Positions 29,007 to 37,714 of a DNA stretch of 64,000 nt are shown here, piece by piece; position 1 is the stretch's first letter; each line of letters opens with the position of its first letter. Location: contig NZ_SBKP01000011.1 in NCBI RefSeq assembly GCF_004122115.1, positions 45,600-109,599 on the forward strand, written 5' to 3'. The DNA comes from Sphingobium fluviale. GTDB taxonomy: Bacteria; Pseudomonadota; Alphaproteobacteria; Sphingomonadales; Sphingomonadaceae. The notes under the pieces were generated by a model. That model made no database searches, was not told where the DNA came from, and saw only the letters and a program-made list of their open reading frames with translations. A program made the translations under genes and the position numbers.

Positions 29007-31271
29007 TCAGAACTTATAATCCGCGCGCACACCAAATGTGCGTGGCTTGGTGTAAGCCGTGCCGGCATTGGTGCCGATGAAGCCGGGGCTGACATAGACG
29101 TTGCTTTTCTCGATATCGTTTTCGAGGTTGGTGACATAACCGGTCACCTTCAGGCCAGTCTCTGCGACCTTGTATGTAATCGTAGCATCGGTCTTGCCGT
29201 TCGCCTTGACATCATCAATCCCAGCAACAGCAAACTCACGCAGCCACTTCTTGGAATGCCAGGCATGGTTGGCGGCAAGAGTAAGCTCGCCCGCCGAGCC
29301 GAGATCGAGTGTATATTGCGCGCCCAGCGTGATGCCATGCTTGGCGACATAAGGCACGCGCTTGCCGCTGAGATCTATGCCCAGCAAACCCTTGGCCGCA
29401 CAGCTGGCGGCGGTGGGTGGCGGTGGCACGTCGCGCGGGTCGCGGTTACACAGATCTTGGAACTTCGCGTTGGTATAAGCATAGGTGGCCGACAACAGCA
29501 GTTCGCGCGTGATCTTGAACTGCGTGTCCAACTCCAGCCCGTAAATGCGGCTCTTGCCCGCGTTCACCGTAAACTGGCCGGGTGCGGCAGTTGGTCCATA
29601 TGTACCAAGTGTCGTCAGCTGCATATCCTTGTAATCATAGTAAAAGCTATCAAGGTTGATGCGCACCCTGCGGTCGAACAGGTCGGTCTTGATGCCAAGC
29701 TCATATGCTGTGATTTCCTCTGGATCGTAAGGCGAGGAGTCAGACGAGATATTGAAACCGCCCGCCTTGTAGCCTGTCGATACGCTGGCATAAGCGAAGA
29801 TGTCTCGCGAGACATCATATTCCAGCCCCAGCTTCCAGGTGAACTTGTCGAAGGTCTTGGCAAGTGGCGTGTCTGGCGGCAGCGGCTGGCCGAAGTTCGA
29901 TTTGGTGAGTTTGGTGCCGCTCTTTTTATCCTTGGTGTAACGCCCGCCAACCGTGGCGCGCAATGCTGGAGTGAAGGAATAGGTGAGCGATCCGAAAGCG
30001 GCCTTGGTCGTGCTCTTGCCCCACTCGTCGAGGTCGAAGTTAGGCAGTGTGATGATCCCGCCGGGCGTCAATCCACGCAACGTGACCAAGCGGTTGATGT
30101 AGGTATCCTCGGTGAAATAATAGACGCCGGTGATCCATTTCAGCGGGCCATCTCCGGTTGATGCGAGGCGCGCCTCGACACTCCCGGCATCGCTATCCTG
30201 ATATTTGCGGAAATAGCCGACATTGACAGACGAGCCGTCGAAATCCTGCACAAGGTCACTTGTCTGCCACATCTTGCCGAACTGCACGACCGCCTCAACT
30301 CCTCCGAAATCCTTGGTCAGTCGAACGAAGGGAGTGGTGGTTTCCACATCCAGATAGCCAGGTGTGTTATTGTTGGTGATCAGCGGGTTCGGATTGTCCG
30401 CAGGGATCGTTGCAGCAAGGGCGCGCACGGGCGGCGCGCCAGTATTGATGCGCCTCTCCAGATAGGACAACGGCACGCCCGTTCCATTAAGCTTGCTATG
30501 GGTAGCAGAGAGCAGCACTTCGATTTCATCCGGGCTGCCCACCAGCAACTGTCCGCGCAGAGTAAGGTCGCCGTCCGTGCCGAAAAGATCCTTCGTGCCC
30601 GGCACAGTGGACACATTTTTCACATAGCCGTCTTCCTTGGTGTAGACGGCAGAAATACGCGCTGCGGCGATCTCGTGCAGGGGAACGTTGACGATACCGC
30701 GCACCTCCCAGAGGTTGCGTGTGCCATAGCTTGCACCGACCTGACCTTCAAAATCCTTGGTGGGAAGTTTGGAGATCACGTTGACGACGCCGCCGGTGGC
30801 ATTGCGACCATAGAGCGTTCCCTGCGGACCACGCAGCACCTCGATGCGGTCGATGTCATAAAAGATGGCGCTACCGCCCGCTGGTCGCCCGATATAGAAA
30901 TTGTCTGCATAGAAAGCGACGCCGGAGTCCGAGATGGAGGTCGTTCCCTGCAAACCGATGCCGCGTAGCGAAATCTTGAAGCCATCCTGCTCGCGCCCAA
31001 TATGCAGATTTGGCACATAGGATTGCAGATTATCGACATCGTCAATGCCGCGCTCCTCAAGCGTTTCGCCGGTGAATGCTGAAATTGCAATCGGCGTATC
31101 CTGAAGGCCGCTGCTGCGCTTTTGCGCAGTAACGATTATCTCCTCAAGTCCATAACTGCTGGCGTTATCAACGCCTTGCGATGCCGCCTCCTGAGCGACC
31201 GCGCTGTGCGTAGCCAGAAAAACTCCGACCGCACTACTACCCAGAAGCATAGCCCTGCTTAATGCACTCAT
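29007..31271 (-). CDS. TonB-dependent outer-membrane receptor
   Basis: The 754-residue protein begins with a signal peptide (MSALSRAMLLGSSAVGVFLA, likely cleaved after HSAVA). The TonB box is LEEIIVTAQKR. A plug domain follows with IDRIEVLRGPQGTLYGRNATGGVVNVISK, then a beta-barrel ending in an aromatic residue (VRADYKF). The frame is open further upstream, but the ATG at 31271 has GGAGAGGAGAAG before it and starts the signal peptide. It is downstream of the BVMO gene on the same strand, 158 bp away. Context suggests uptake of the aromatic substrate; no iron-siderophore genes are near. Confidence 0.94.
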   Translation of the reverse strand: MSALSRAMLLGSSAVGVFLATHSAVAQEAASQGVDNASSYGLEEIIVTAQKRSSGLQDTPIAISAFTGETLEERGIDDVDNLQSYVPNLHIGREQDGFKISLRGIGLQGTTSISDSGVAFYADNFYIGRPAGGSAIFYDIDRIEVLRGPQGTLYGRNATGGVVNVISKLPTKDFEGQVGASYGTRNLWEVRGIVNVPLHEIAAARISAVYTKEDGYVKNVSTVPGTKDLFGTDGDLTLRGQLLVGSPDEIEVLLSATHSKLNGTGVPLSYLERRINTGAPPVRALAATIPADNPNPLITNNNTPGYLDVETTTPFVRLTKDFGGVEAVVQFGKMWQTSDLVQDFDGSSVNVGYFRKYQDSDAGSVEARLASTGDGPLKWITGVYYFTEDTYINRLVTLRGLTPGGIITLPNFDLDEWGKSTTKAAFGSLTYSFTPALRATVGGRYTKDKKSGTKLTKSNFGQPLPPDTPLAKTFDKFTWKLGLEYDVSRDIFAYASVSTGYKAGGFNISSDSSPYDPEEITAYELGIKTDLFDRRVRINLDSFYYDYKDMQLTTLGTYGPTAAPGQFTVNAGKSRIYGLELDTQFKITRELLLSATYAYTNAKFQDLCNRDPRDVPPPPTAASCAAKGLLGIDLSGKRVPYVAKHGITLGAQYTLDLGSAGELTLAANHAWHSKKWLREFAVAGIDDVKANGKTDATITYKVAETGLKVTGYVTNLENDIEKSNVYVSPGFIGTNAGTAYTKPRTFGVRADYKF

Positions 31272-31429
31272 GTATCTTCTCCTCTCCCGTAACCAACTGT
31301 TTTTTAATAAAATTGCGATGAAATCTTTGCTTGGCTCGCGCTGAAGCCCTCCGTGTATCGGCGCCTGTCGACTGTCATGCTGGAGTAACCGGCTATCACT
31401 CTCAGACGGCACTGATCCCGCCTGTGCTG

Positions 31430-33238
31430 TCAGGTGATGATGGTATCCCTCATCATGTCTTCATCGCGCCACCGAGCTATAAGCTGCTCATACTCAAGCG
31501 GGCCGCCACCATAGGTGCCGCCTATATAGGTTGGCTTTTCCTTGAAGTTGCCTTCGTTGTTGAGGAAGCCTGGCGTACATTCCTCATAGAATTTCTGGTG
31601 ATCGACATGCTTGGCTTCAATGATGCCGTGCCAACGCTCCTCCGCTTCGGGCGTCACCTCCATCGTTTTGATCCCGCGATCCAGACAATAGTTTATAATG
31701 GCGATGGCGTGTTCAGCCTGCATCTGCAGCGTGTGCGTGAAGTTGAATGCCGTTGTGCCTTGCGCGGTGCCGCCTACAATGTGAAAGTTCGGAAACCCGT
31801 TGAGCTGCGTACCGTGGACTGTGCGCAGGTCGTTACTCCACTTTTGCTCCATCGTCAGGCCGTTGCGGCCCAGTACCTCATATTCGCCGACCTTGTGCGG
31901 CGGCGCACCCACATCAAAACCTGTTGCCAGGACAATGAGGTCCAGCTCGTATTCTCTCCCGTTTGCAATGATGCCCTTTTCAGTGATGCGCTCCACGCCG
32001 CGACCGTCAGTATCGACAAGAATGACGTTATCGCGATTGAAAACCGGCAGAAATTCATCGCTATAGAGCGGGCGTTTGCAGAGAAAATTGTACCAGGGCT
32101 TCAGCTTTTCAGCCAGCTCAGGATTCCTGATCTCGGATGCGACCCGCGCCCGCATCTGCTCCATCTTCTCGAAATCCGCCTGCTGCATCAGCGTTTCCGG
32201 CGAGACATCGCCGCCGGGTTTGAAATGCGCGTGCATCAGCTCGCCAAAGCGCAGCCACAGATCACCCCAGTGATCGTTGACCAGATTTTCGCTCACAGGG
32301 ACACCCGTCACGATCGACAGGAAATTTTCCATCCGCTTGCGTTGCCACCCGCTTGGCTGGCTCTTGAGCCATGCCACGTCAGTCTTGCTGTTATTGCGGA
32401 TATCTATCGCTGAGGGTGTGCGCTGGAAGACATACAACTCCCCAGCATATTCGGAGACCTTGGGCACGATCTGAACCGCTGTGGCTCCCGTTCCCAGCAC
32501 GCCCACCTTCTTGCCTGTAAGTTTAGTCAGGCCGCCTTGCGCGTCACCGCCGGTATAACCATAGTCCCAGCGCGCCGAATGGAACATCTTGCCCTTGAAG
32601 GCGCGAATGCCGGGGATGCCAGGCAACTTCACCTTTGCGAGCGGACCCTGGCTGATCGAGACAAAGCGGGCCCGGATCGTATCGCCGCGATCGGTGGAGA
32701 CGATCCAGCGCGCGGCATCTTCGTCCCATGCCATTGTTTCAATCTTGGTCTGGAACAGCGCATGTTCATACAGGCCGAAGTGGCGGCCAATCGCCTTGGC
32801 ATGCTCGAAGATTTCGCTGCCGACAGCATAGCGCTCGGTCGGCACAGTGCCGACCTCCTCGATCAAAGGCATGTATATATAGGCTTCGATGTCGCAACGG
32901 ACGCCGGGATATCGGTTCCAGTACCATGTGCCGCCGAAATCACCGGCCTGCTCTACAATTTTGAACGATGTCACACCACGTTTCACCGCCTCAGCTGCGG
33001 TTTGCAATCCACCCAGACCACCACCGACGATCAGAAGGTCCACGTCCTCGATAATAGGTTCTCGCGTAAAGCCAGGCTCCACATAGGGATCGGCGACAAA
33101 ATCCTCATAGTCACCCGCAGCCTCGATATATTGGCCATCCTTTTCTTTCTTCAGGCGCTTGTCCCGCTCTTCGAGGTATTTTTTGCGCAGCGCCACCGGA
33201 TCATAGCTCACATTCTCTCGGCCAACCCCGTCCATCAT
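31430..33238 (-). CDS. type I Baeyer-Villiger monooxygenase
   Basis: The ~602-residue flavoprotein inserts oxygen into ketones to give esters or lactones, using NADPH. LLIVGGGLGGLQTAAEAVKRG is the FAD fold and GVLGTGATAVQIVPKV the NADPH fold. Between them FKGKMFHSARWDYGY fits the BVMO fingerprint FxGxxxHxxxW. The N-terminal extension (DPVALRKKYLEERDKRL) is typical of the longer BVMOs. The start is unclear: ATG at 33238 or 33235 after GGGAG, or a GTG at 33280 that also has GGAG upstream. It is first in a run with the TonB receptor and faces the GntR gene's 3' side across a motif-bearing gap. The ketone is unknown. Confidence 0.9.
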   Translation of the reverse strand: MMDGVGRENVSYDPVALRKKYLEERDKRLKKEKDGQYIEAAGDYEDFVADPYVEPGFTREPIIEDVDLLIVGGGLGGLQTAAEAVKRGVTSFKIVEQAGDFGGTWYWNRYPGVRCDIEAYIYMPLIEEVGTVPTERYAVGSEIFEHAKAIGRHFGLYEHALFQTKIETMAWDEDAARWIVSTDRGDTIRARFVSISQGPLAKVKLPGIPGIRAFKGKMFHSARWDYGYTGGDAQGGLTKLTGKKVGVLGTGATAVQIVPKVSEYAGELYVFQRTPSAIDIRNNSKTDVAWLKSQPSGWQRKRMENFLSIVTGVPVSENLVNDHWGDLWLRFGELMHAHFKPGGDVSPETLMQQADFEKMEQMRARVASEIRNPELAEKLKPWYNFLCKRPLYSDEFLPVFNRDNVILVDTDGRGVERITEKGIIANGREYELDLIVLATGFDVGAPPHKVGEYEVLGRNGLTMEQKWSNDLRTVHGTQLNGFPNFHIVGGTAQGTTAFNFTHTLQMQAEHAIAIINYCLDRGIKTMEVTPEAEERWHGIIEAKHVDHQKFYEECTPGFLNNEGNFKEKPTYIGGTYGGGPLEYEQLIARWRDEDMMRDTIIT

Positions 33239-33331
33239 CGTCTCCCAAGGTCTATCAACATGTGTTCGCACAGTAGCCACATTCGCGCTCCGAGGAGAGC
33301 GAATGACTGTCGTTCATGTCTATGGAAAGAT

Positions 33332-33344
33332 TACTAGCATGTAA
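33332..33344. promoter_or_regulatory. candidate regulator site upstream of the BVMO gene
   Basis: The plus strand reads TACTAGCATGTAA. Its complement TTACATGCTAGTA matches TAACATGCTAGTA at 34255-34267 in 12 of 13 positions. It lies about 95 bp upstream of the BVMO start. TTAC and GTAA at the edges give dyad character. A nearby GTAAGCATGCAAG may be a second half-site. Confidence 0.45.
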
Positions 33345-33420
33345 GAATGTAAGCATGCAAGTGGCGAGTTAGATTGCCAACACAGACAAATATATCGGGC
33401 TTATCCGGACAATTCGACTC

Positions 33421-34059
33421 TCAATCGCGCATCGCAGCGAGGAGAACTCCCGCTATTCCAGAGATATGATTTTCCGTGAGCGCCCGCGCCTTGGCAGGTG
33501 ATTGCATTTCGATTGCGTCAATAATCTCCTGATGCTCCTGCGCCGCATCACCCGTGAATTTTCCGAATCCAACGAGCTGATTTATAAAGAAATCCGACAT
33601 GTTGAAATTATTGCGCTGACGCTCATCCAGTAAGGGTGAGCGGGCCATGACATGAATGATCTGGTGGAATTCGCGATTAAGCGATCCATAATCTTGACCG
33701 GCCTGGGAGTTGGAAAAGTTAATGCCCATGATCCTGCGGTGAAGCGCTTTTAAGTCGTTCATCTGCGCTGATGTCCTCCGCGCAGCAGCGAGTTCCGCCA
33801 ACAGCCCCTCCATACGCTCAAACATAAGGTAAAAATCAGCGATTTCAGAGCGGCCCGGATTGATAACTTCGCAACCGACTTGAGGTATAATCTGAACAAA
33901 TCCCTCCGCATCCAGTCGATTTAGCGCGGCCATGATGGGTTGACGACTCACCCCTAGTTCCGCCCCAAGTTCCTTTACTAGCAGTCGCTCGCCAAACTGG
34001 ATTTTTGCGCTTAATAACAGTGATATAATTCGACTGTAAACTTCATCTCGCTTGTTCAA
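33421..34059 (-). CDS. GntR-family (FCD-type) transcriptional regulator
   Basis: The 212-residue protein has the winged helix in residues 5-65 (DEVYSRIISLLLSAKIQFGERL, LGAELGVSRQPIMAALNRLDAEGFV) and a helical FCD effector domain with FHQIIHVMA and ENHISGIAG. No ATG start exists. TTG at 34059 is preferred because AGAGG lies five bases upstream; a TTG at 34110 would add 17 residues. It is placed between the BVMO promoter and the hydrolase operon. Both promoters carry the same 13-bp motif, so it probably regulates both. Confidence 0.88.
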   Translation of the reverse strand: MNKRDEVYSRIISLLLSAKIQFGERLLVKELGAELGVSRQPIMAALNRLDAEGFVQIIPQVGCEVINPGRSEIADFYLMFERMEGLLAELAAARRTSAQMNDLKALHRRIMGINFSNSQAGQDYGSLNREFHQIIHVMARSPLLDERQRNNFNMSDFFINQLVGFGKFTGDAAQEHQEIIDAIEMQSPAKARALTENHISGIAGVLLAAMRD

Positions 34060-34254
34060 AGTCGCCTCTTTCTCTTTGATATTGAGTGCAAAGCCCACCC
34101 CGTTCGACAATAGTCCACGCTTTTTGCGTAGCAGAGAGCCATGCCGACGTGCAAGCTGCGCGATGTCATGCGCCAGATGCGACTAGACCCTCCAATTTGA
34201 GCCATTAATTCCGGTTCAATCATACGCCGATTTTTCGCGCTTTACAGCTCTTTC

Positions 34255-34267
34255 TAACATGCTAGTA
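34255..34267. promoter_or_regulatory. candidate regulator site upstream of the hydrolase-dioxygenase operon
   Basis: TAACATGCTAGTA lies 31 bp before the hydrolase start and is shared with the BVMO promoter (33332-33344, opposite strand). The extended ACATGCTAGTATGT is nearly palindromic around CTAG. A position this close to the start would fit repression. Confidence 0.45.
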
Positions 34268-34297
34268 TGTAAAAAACGGAATCAGGAGAGATTTTCA

Positions 34298-35158
34298 GTG
34301 TATCTTTGGCCTCAGCTTGCAGCCGGCACAATGCGTCTGGGATATGTTCAAGCGGGATTGGTCCGCACGCGCTACATCGAAGCGGGCGACCCCAGCGCCA
34401 GCGAAGCTGTGGTATTCATCCCCGGCACTGGTGGACACCTGGAAGCGTTTACGCGCAATCTTTTGCCCCATGCGGAGCATTATCGCACCATCGCGCTCGA
34501 CATGATCGGTCATGGTTATTCGGACAAGCCAGACCATGATTACGAAATCCGCCACTATGTAAAGCATCTGCTGGACTTCTGTGATGCGTTAGGCCTGGCG
34601 CGAATCCATGTACATGGCGAGTCTCTCGGCGGATGGATCGCGGCTCAGTTCGCTATTGACCATCCAGATCGCACTGCGTCACTGACGCTCAATACCGCAG
34701 GCGGCCTCAATACTGATCCCAAGGTGATGGAGCGGGTCTACAATGTCACAATGAAGGCGGTTGCCGAAGCGAGCTATGAAACTGTGCGCGCGCGTCTCGA
34801 ATGGCTGATGAACGATCCCTCGCGCGTGACCGAAGACCTCATTGAGTTGCGCCTTGCCATCTATACCCAGCCCGGATTTGTGAAGGCGATGGAGCATATC
34901 CTCTGCCTGCAGAACATGGATATCCGCATGCGCAATGTTCTGACCGAGGAGAGTCTTTCGCGCATTACTGCCCCGACATTAGTGATCTGGACCGATCATG
35001 ACCCGACTGCTCCTGTGGCGACGGGAGAACGTTTCGTGGCGGCGATTCCCAAGGCAGAGCCACTCGTAATTATGGACGATTGTGCGCACTGGCCGCAGTG
35101 GGAAAAAGCAGACGAGTTCAACGCGCTGCATCTCGCCTTTCTTGCCCGGCACTCCTGA
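34298..35158 (+). CDS. alpha/beta hydrolase, meta-cleavage product (C-C bond) hydrolase type
   Basis: From the GTG at 34298 (GGAG nine bases upstream) the product has 286 residues. The nucleophile elbow HGESLGG holds Ser109. WTDHDPTAP supplies the Asp and CAHWPQWEKADEFN the His, the last motif being characteristic of the BphD/MhpC/DmpD hydrolases. These split the ring-cleavage product into 2-hydroxypenta-2,4-dienoate and an acid. It is followed after 12 bp by the MhpB-type dioxygenase, which makes its substrate. Confidence 0.9.
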   Translation: MYLWPQLAAGTMRLGYVQAGLVRTRYIEAGDPSASEAVVFIPGTGGHLEAFTRNLLPHAEHYRTIALDMIGHGYSDKPDHDYEIRHYVKHLLDFCDALGLARIHVHGESLGGWIAAQFAIDHPDRTASLTLNTAGGLNTDPKVMERVYNVTMKAVAEASYETVRARLEWLMNDPSRVTEDLIELRLAIYTQPGFVKAMEHILCLQNMDIRMRNVLTEESLSRITAPTLVIWTDHDPTAPVATGERFVAAIPKAEPLVIMDDCAHWPQWEKADEFNALHLAFLARHS

Positions 35159-35170
35159 GGAGCCGTTGCC

Positions 35171-36100
35171 ATGCCTGTCCGCATGATTTGCGCCAGCCAC
35201 ACCCCGCTTATGGATCATGTGGAGGCGGACCCGCAGGTAGATCGGGATGTGCGCGCGCATTTCCGTGCCTTGGGCGAAGAAGTGAGGGCCTATGACCCTG
35301 AGTTGCTGATCCTGTTCAGCCCGGATCATTTCAAGGGCTTTTTCTATGATATGATGCCGCCCTTCACGGTAGGGATCCGGGCAAGCGCAATCGGTGATTA
35401 TGACATAGGTGGCGGGGATTTCGACGTGCCGGAAGACCTTGCGCTGGAATGTGTGGATTATCTCCTCCAACATGACATCGACATGGCCCTTTCCTACAGG
35501 ATGCAGGCCGATCATGGGTTTGCGCAGATCCCGGTGCTGTTGACGGGGGATGTGGCGACCTATCCAACGATCCCGATCCACATCAACTGCGCCGGGCCGC
35601 CACGCCCGTCGTTTCGGCGGGTGCGTGACATGGGCTATCAGGTCGGTCGCTGGGCAGCGGGGCTGGACATGCGCGTGATGATTATCGGGTCGGGTGGCCT
35701 TTCGCACGATCCGCCGATACCCAGCATCAAGACGGCGCCTCCGCCGGTGAGGGAGATGCTCATTGCCGGGCGCAACCCCTCGATGGAAGCGCGGCGCGCG
35801 CGAGAGGAATCCAACTTCGAAATTGCGCGCAAGCTGGCGAGAGGCGAAGGCGATGCCCTCCCGCTGAACCCGGAATGGGACCAAGCCTTCATGCGCCAGA
35901 TGGCTGCGAACGACTTTGATGCTATAACCGCGATGAGCGACGATGAACTGACCGCCATCGCTGGATGCGGTGGGCACGAGGTCCGCACCTGGGTCGCGGC
36001 CTATGCCGCCATGAGCGCGGCGGAGCAAAGCGACCATCAATTTGTATACTACGAGGCAATCCCGCAGTGGAACGCCGGCATGGGCATAGCAACTGCCTGA
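35171..36100 (+). CDS. class III extradiol dioxygenase, MhpB type (2,3-dihydroxyphenylpropionate 1,2-dioxygenase-like)
   Basis: The 309-residue protein resembles E. coli MhpB throughout from memory: CASHTPL at the start, LFSPDHFKGFFYDMMPPF, YRMQADHGFAQ, GSGGLSHDPP and GGHEVRTWVAAYAAMSA. D114, H115 and H179 fall at the same numbers as the catalytic residues of MhpB. The enzyme opens a catechol ring next to the hydroxyls using Fe(II). The substrate may be 3-(2,3-dihydroxyphenyl)propionate or a related side-chain catechol; the exact side chain is inferred. It sits in an operon with the C-C hydrolase, quinone reductase and VOC dioxygenase. Confidence 0.92.
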   Translation: MPVRMICASHTPLMDHVEADPQVDRDVRAHFRALGEEVRAYDPELLILFSPDHFKGFFYDMMPPFTVGIRASAIGDYDIGGGDFDVPEDLALECVDYLLQHDIDMALSYRMQADHGFAQIPVLLTGDVATYPTIPIHINCAGPPRPSFRRVRDMGYQVGRWAAGLDMRVMIIGSGGLSHDPPIPSIKTAPPPVREMLIAGRNPSMEARRAREESNFEIARKLARGEGDALPLNPEWDQAFMRQMAANDFDAITAMSDDELTAIAGCGGHEVRTWVAAYAAMSAAEQSDHQFVYYEAIPQWNAGMGIATA

Positions 36101-36136
36101 AGCAATCATCCCCATCGGGGACCATTGGAGACAGAC

Positions 36137-36736
36137 ATGACGAAGGTATTGATACTCTATTATTCAAGCTATGGTCACATTGAGACAATGGCGTCTGCCG
36201 TGGCAGAGGGTGCAAAACGCGCGGGTGCCGAGGTGACTATCAAGCGCGTACCAGAAACGGCACCCGCCGAGGTCGCTCAGGCGGCGCATTTCAAGCTGGA
36301 TCAGGCAGCGCCTGTCTGCACTGTCGATGAACTGGCCGATTTCGACGCGATCATCCTTGGCGCGCCGACGCGCTATGGCAGGATGCCTAGCCAGATGGCG
36401 GCGTTTCTCGATCAGACAGGCGGCTTGTGGGCGCGCGGAGCGCTGAACGGCAAGGTCGGTGCGGCCTTCTCATCCACAGGTAGCCAGCACGGCGGGCAGG
36501 AAACCACCCTGTTCTCGATGATCACCAACCTGCTGCACTTCGGCATGGTCGTCGTTGGCCTGCCCTACAGTTTTCAGGGCCAGTTGCGCATCGACGAGGT
36601 CACCGGCGGTTCGCCATACGGCGCCACCACCATCGCGGGCGGCAAAGGCGAGCGTCAGCCATCGGAGAACGAACTGGAAGGCGCGCGTCACCAGGGCGAG
36701 CTGGTCGCCCGCACGGCGGCAAAACTGTTCGCCTGA
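36137..36736 (+). CDS. wrbA: NAD(P)H:quinone oxidoreductase, WrbA family
   Basis: The 199-residue flavodoxin-fold protein starts [18 protein letters not shown] (FMN phosphate loop). It has [24 protein letters not shown] and [15 protein letters not shown], both classic WrbA motifs. It reduces quinones by two electrons and so could protect against or recycle catechol-derived quinones. The ATG at 36137 with GGAG six bases upstream is preferred over the TTG at 36125. Confidence 0.94.
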   Translation: MTKVLILYYSSYGHIETMASAVAEGAKRAGAEVTIKRVPETAPAEVAQAAHFKLDQAAPVCTVDELADFDAIILGAPTRYGRMPSQMAAFLDQTGGLWARGALNGKVGAAFSSTGSQHGGQETTLFSMITNLLHFGMVVVGLPYSFQGQLRIDEVTGGSPYGATTIAGGKGERQPSENELEGARHQGELVARTAAKLFA

Positions 36737-36787
36737 GCGAACACCCGCAGCACAGGGCAGCCAAGCCCAAAATTGGGAGGAGAGGAT

Positions 36788-37714
36788 ATGATCACGTCGT
36801 TGCAGCACATTGCACTCGGCATTCCCGACATGACGGTGGGTGTTGATTTCTATGAGGCCTTTGGGCTGGAACGCGTCGACCGGCCCAACCATGTCGCGAT
36901 GCGGTGTTTCGGGCGGGATCAGGATCAGGTCGTGCTGATCGAGACAGGGCAGAAGCGCAAGTTTCACCATTTCTCGCTAGGCACGACCGCAGCCGGGATG
37001 GAGACGATTGCGCAGCGCCTGCAGGAGCGCGGGATCACACGGCTCGATCCGCCCTATGCGGGTGCTCCCGCTGGCCTGTGGTTCCGCGATCCGGAAGGCA
37101 GCCTCGTCAATGTGCAAATAGCCGAAGCGGCTGACTTCGTAAGGGACACCCCAGCACCTCTCAAGAACCGGCCCGGCCTCTATGCCCGCCTTGGCGAGAA
37201 AGGCTGTCCGCCGTTCGATATACAGCCGCGCCCGCGCCGCATGGGGCACTTCATCCTGTTCGCGCAAGATGTGATCGCGCAGTCACACTTCTATTGTGAA
37301 GTACTGGGCCTGAGGCTGAGCGACAGGATCGTGGATGGCTATGCGGCCTTCATGCGCACGAGCGGCGACAGCGATCATCATGTGGTCGCGCTGCTCAAAT
37401 CCGCAGCGCCCGGCTTTCATCATGCAAGCTTCGAAATGGGGGATATCGATGAGGCTGGGGTTGCCGCCACGCGCCTGCTGTCAAAGGGCTACAAGCACGT
37501 CTGGGGGCCGGGGCGGCATGGCGTGGGCTCCAACTATTTCCACTATTTCCGTGATCCTTGGAACGGCATGGCCGAATATTTCCACGACATAGACTACATC
37601 CCGGAACAGGCGATGTGGGAAGCGCAGGAATGGACCAAAAAGGACGGCATGTTCCTGTGGTCCGCCGATGGCCCACCGCCTGCGGACTTTGGCACCAATT
37701 ACGAAATGGATTGA
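36788..37714 (+). CDS. VOC-fold extradiol (type I) dioxygenase
   Basis: The 308-residue protein has two vicinal-oxygen-chelate modules, as in BphC-type enzymes. In the second module H154 (MGHFILFAQD), H211 or H212 (FHHASFEMGD) and E263 (MAEYFHDIDY) fit the 2-His-1-carboxylate iron site. The first module (LQHIALGIPDM) lacks these ligands, as usual. The ATG at 36788 follows AGGAGAGGA. This is a second, structurally unrelated ring-cleavage enzyme in the same operon as the MhpB type, so the pathway may open two different catechols. Its stop overlaps the convergent gene by 16 bp. Confidence 0.88.
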   Translation: MITSLQHIALGIPDMTVGVDFYEAFGLERVDRPNHVAMRCFGRDQDQVVLIETGQKRKFHHFSLGTTAAGMETIAQRLQERGITRLDPPYAGAPAGLWFRDPEGSLVNVQIAEAADFVRDTPAPLKNRPGLYARLGEKGCPPFDIQPRPRRMGHFILFAQDVIAQSHFYCEVLGLRLSDRIVDGYAAFMRTSGDSDHHVVALLKSAAPGFHHASFEMGDIDEAGVAATRLLSKGYKHVWGPGRHGVGSNYFHYFRDPWNGMAEYFHDIDYIPEQAMWEAQEWTKKDGMFLWSADGPPPADFGTNYEMD

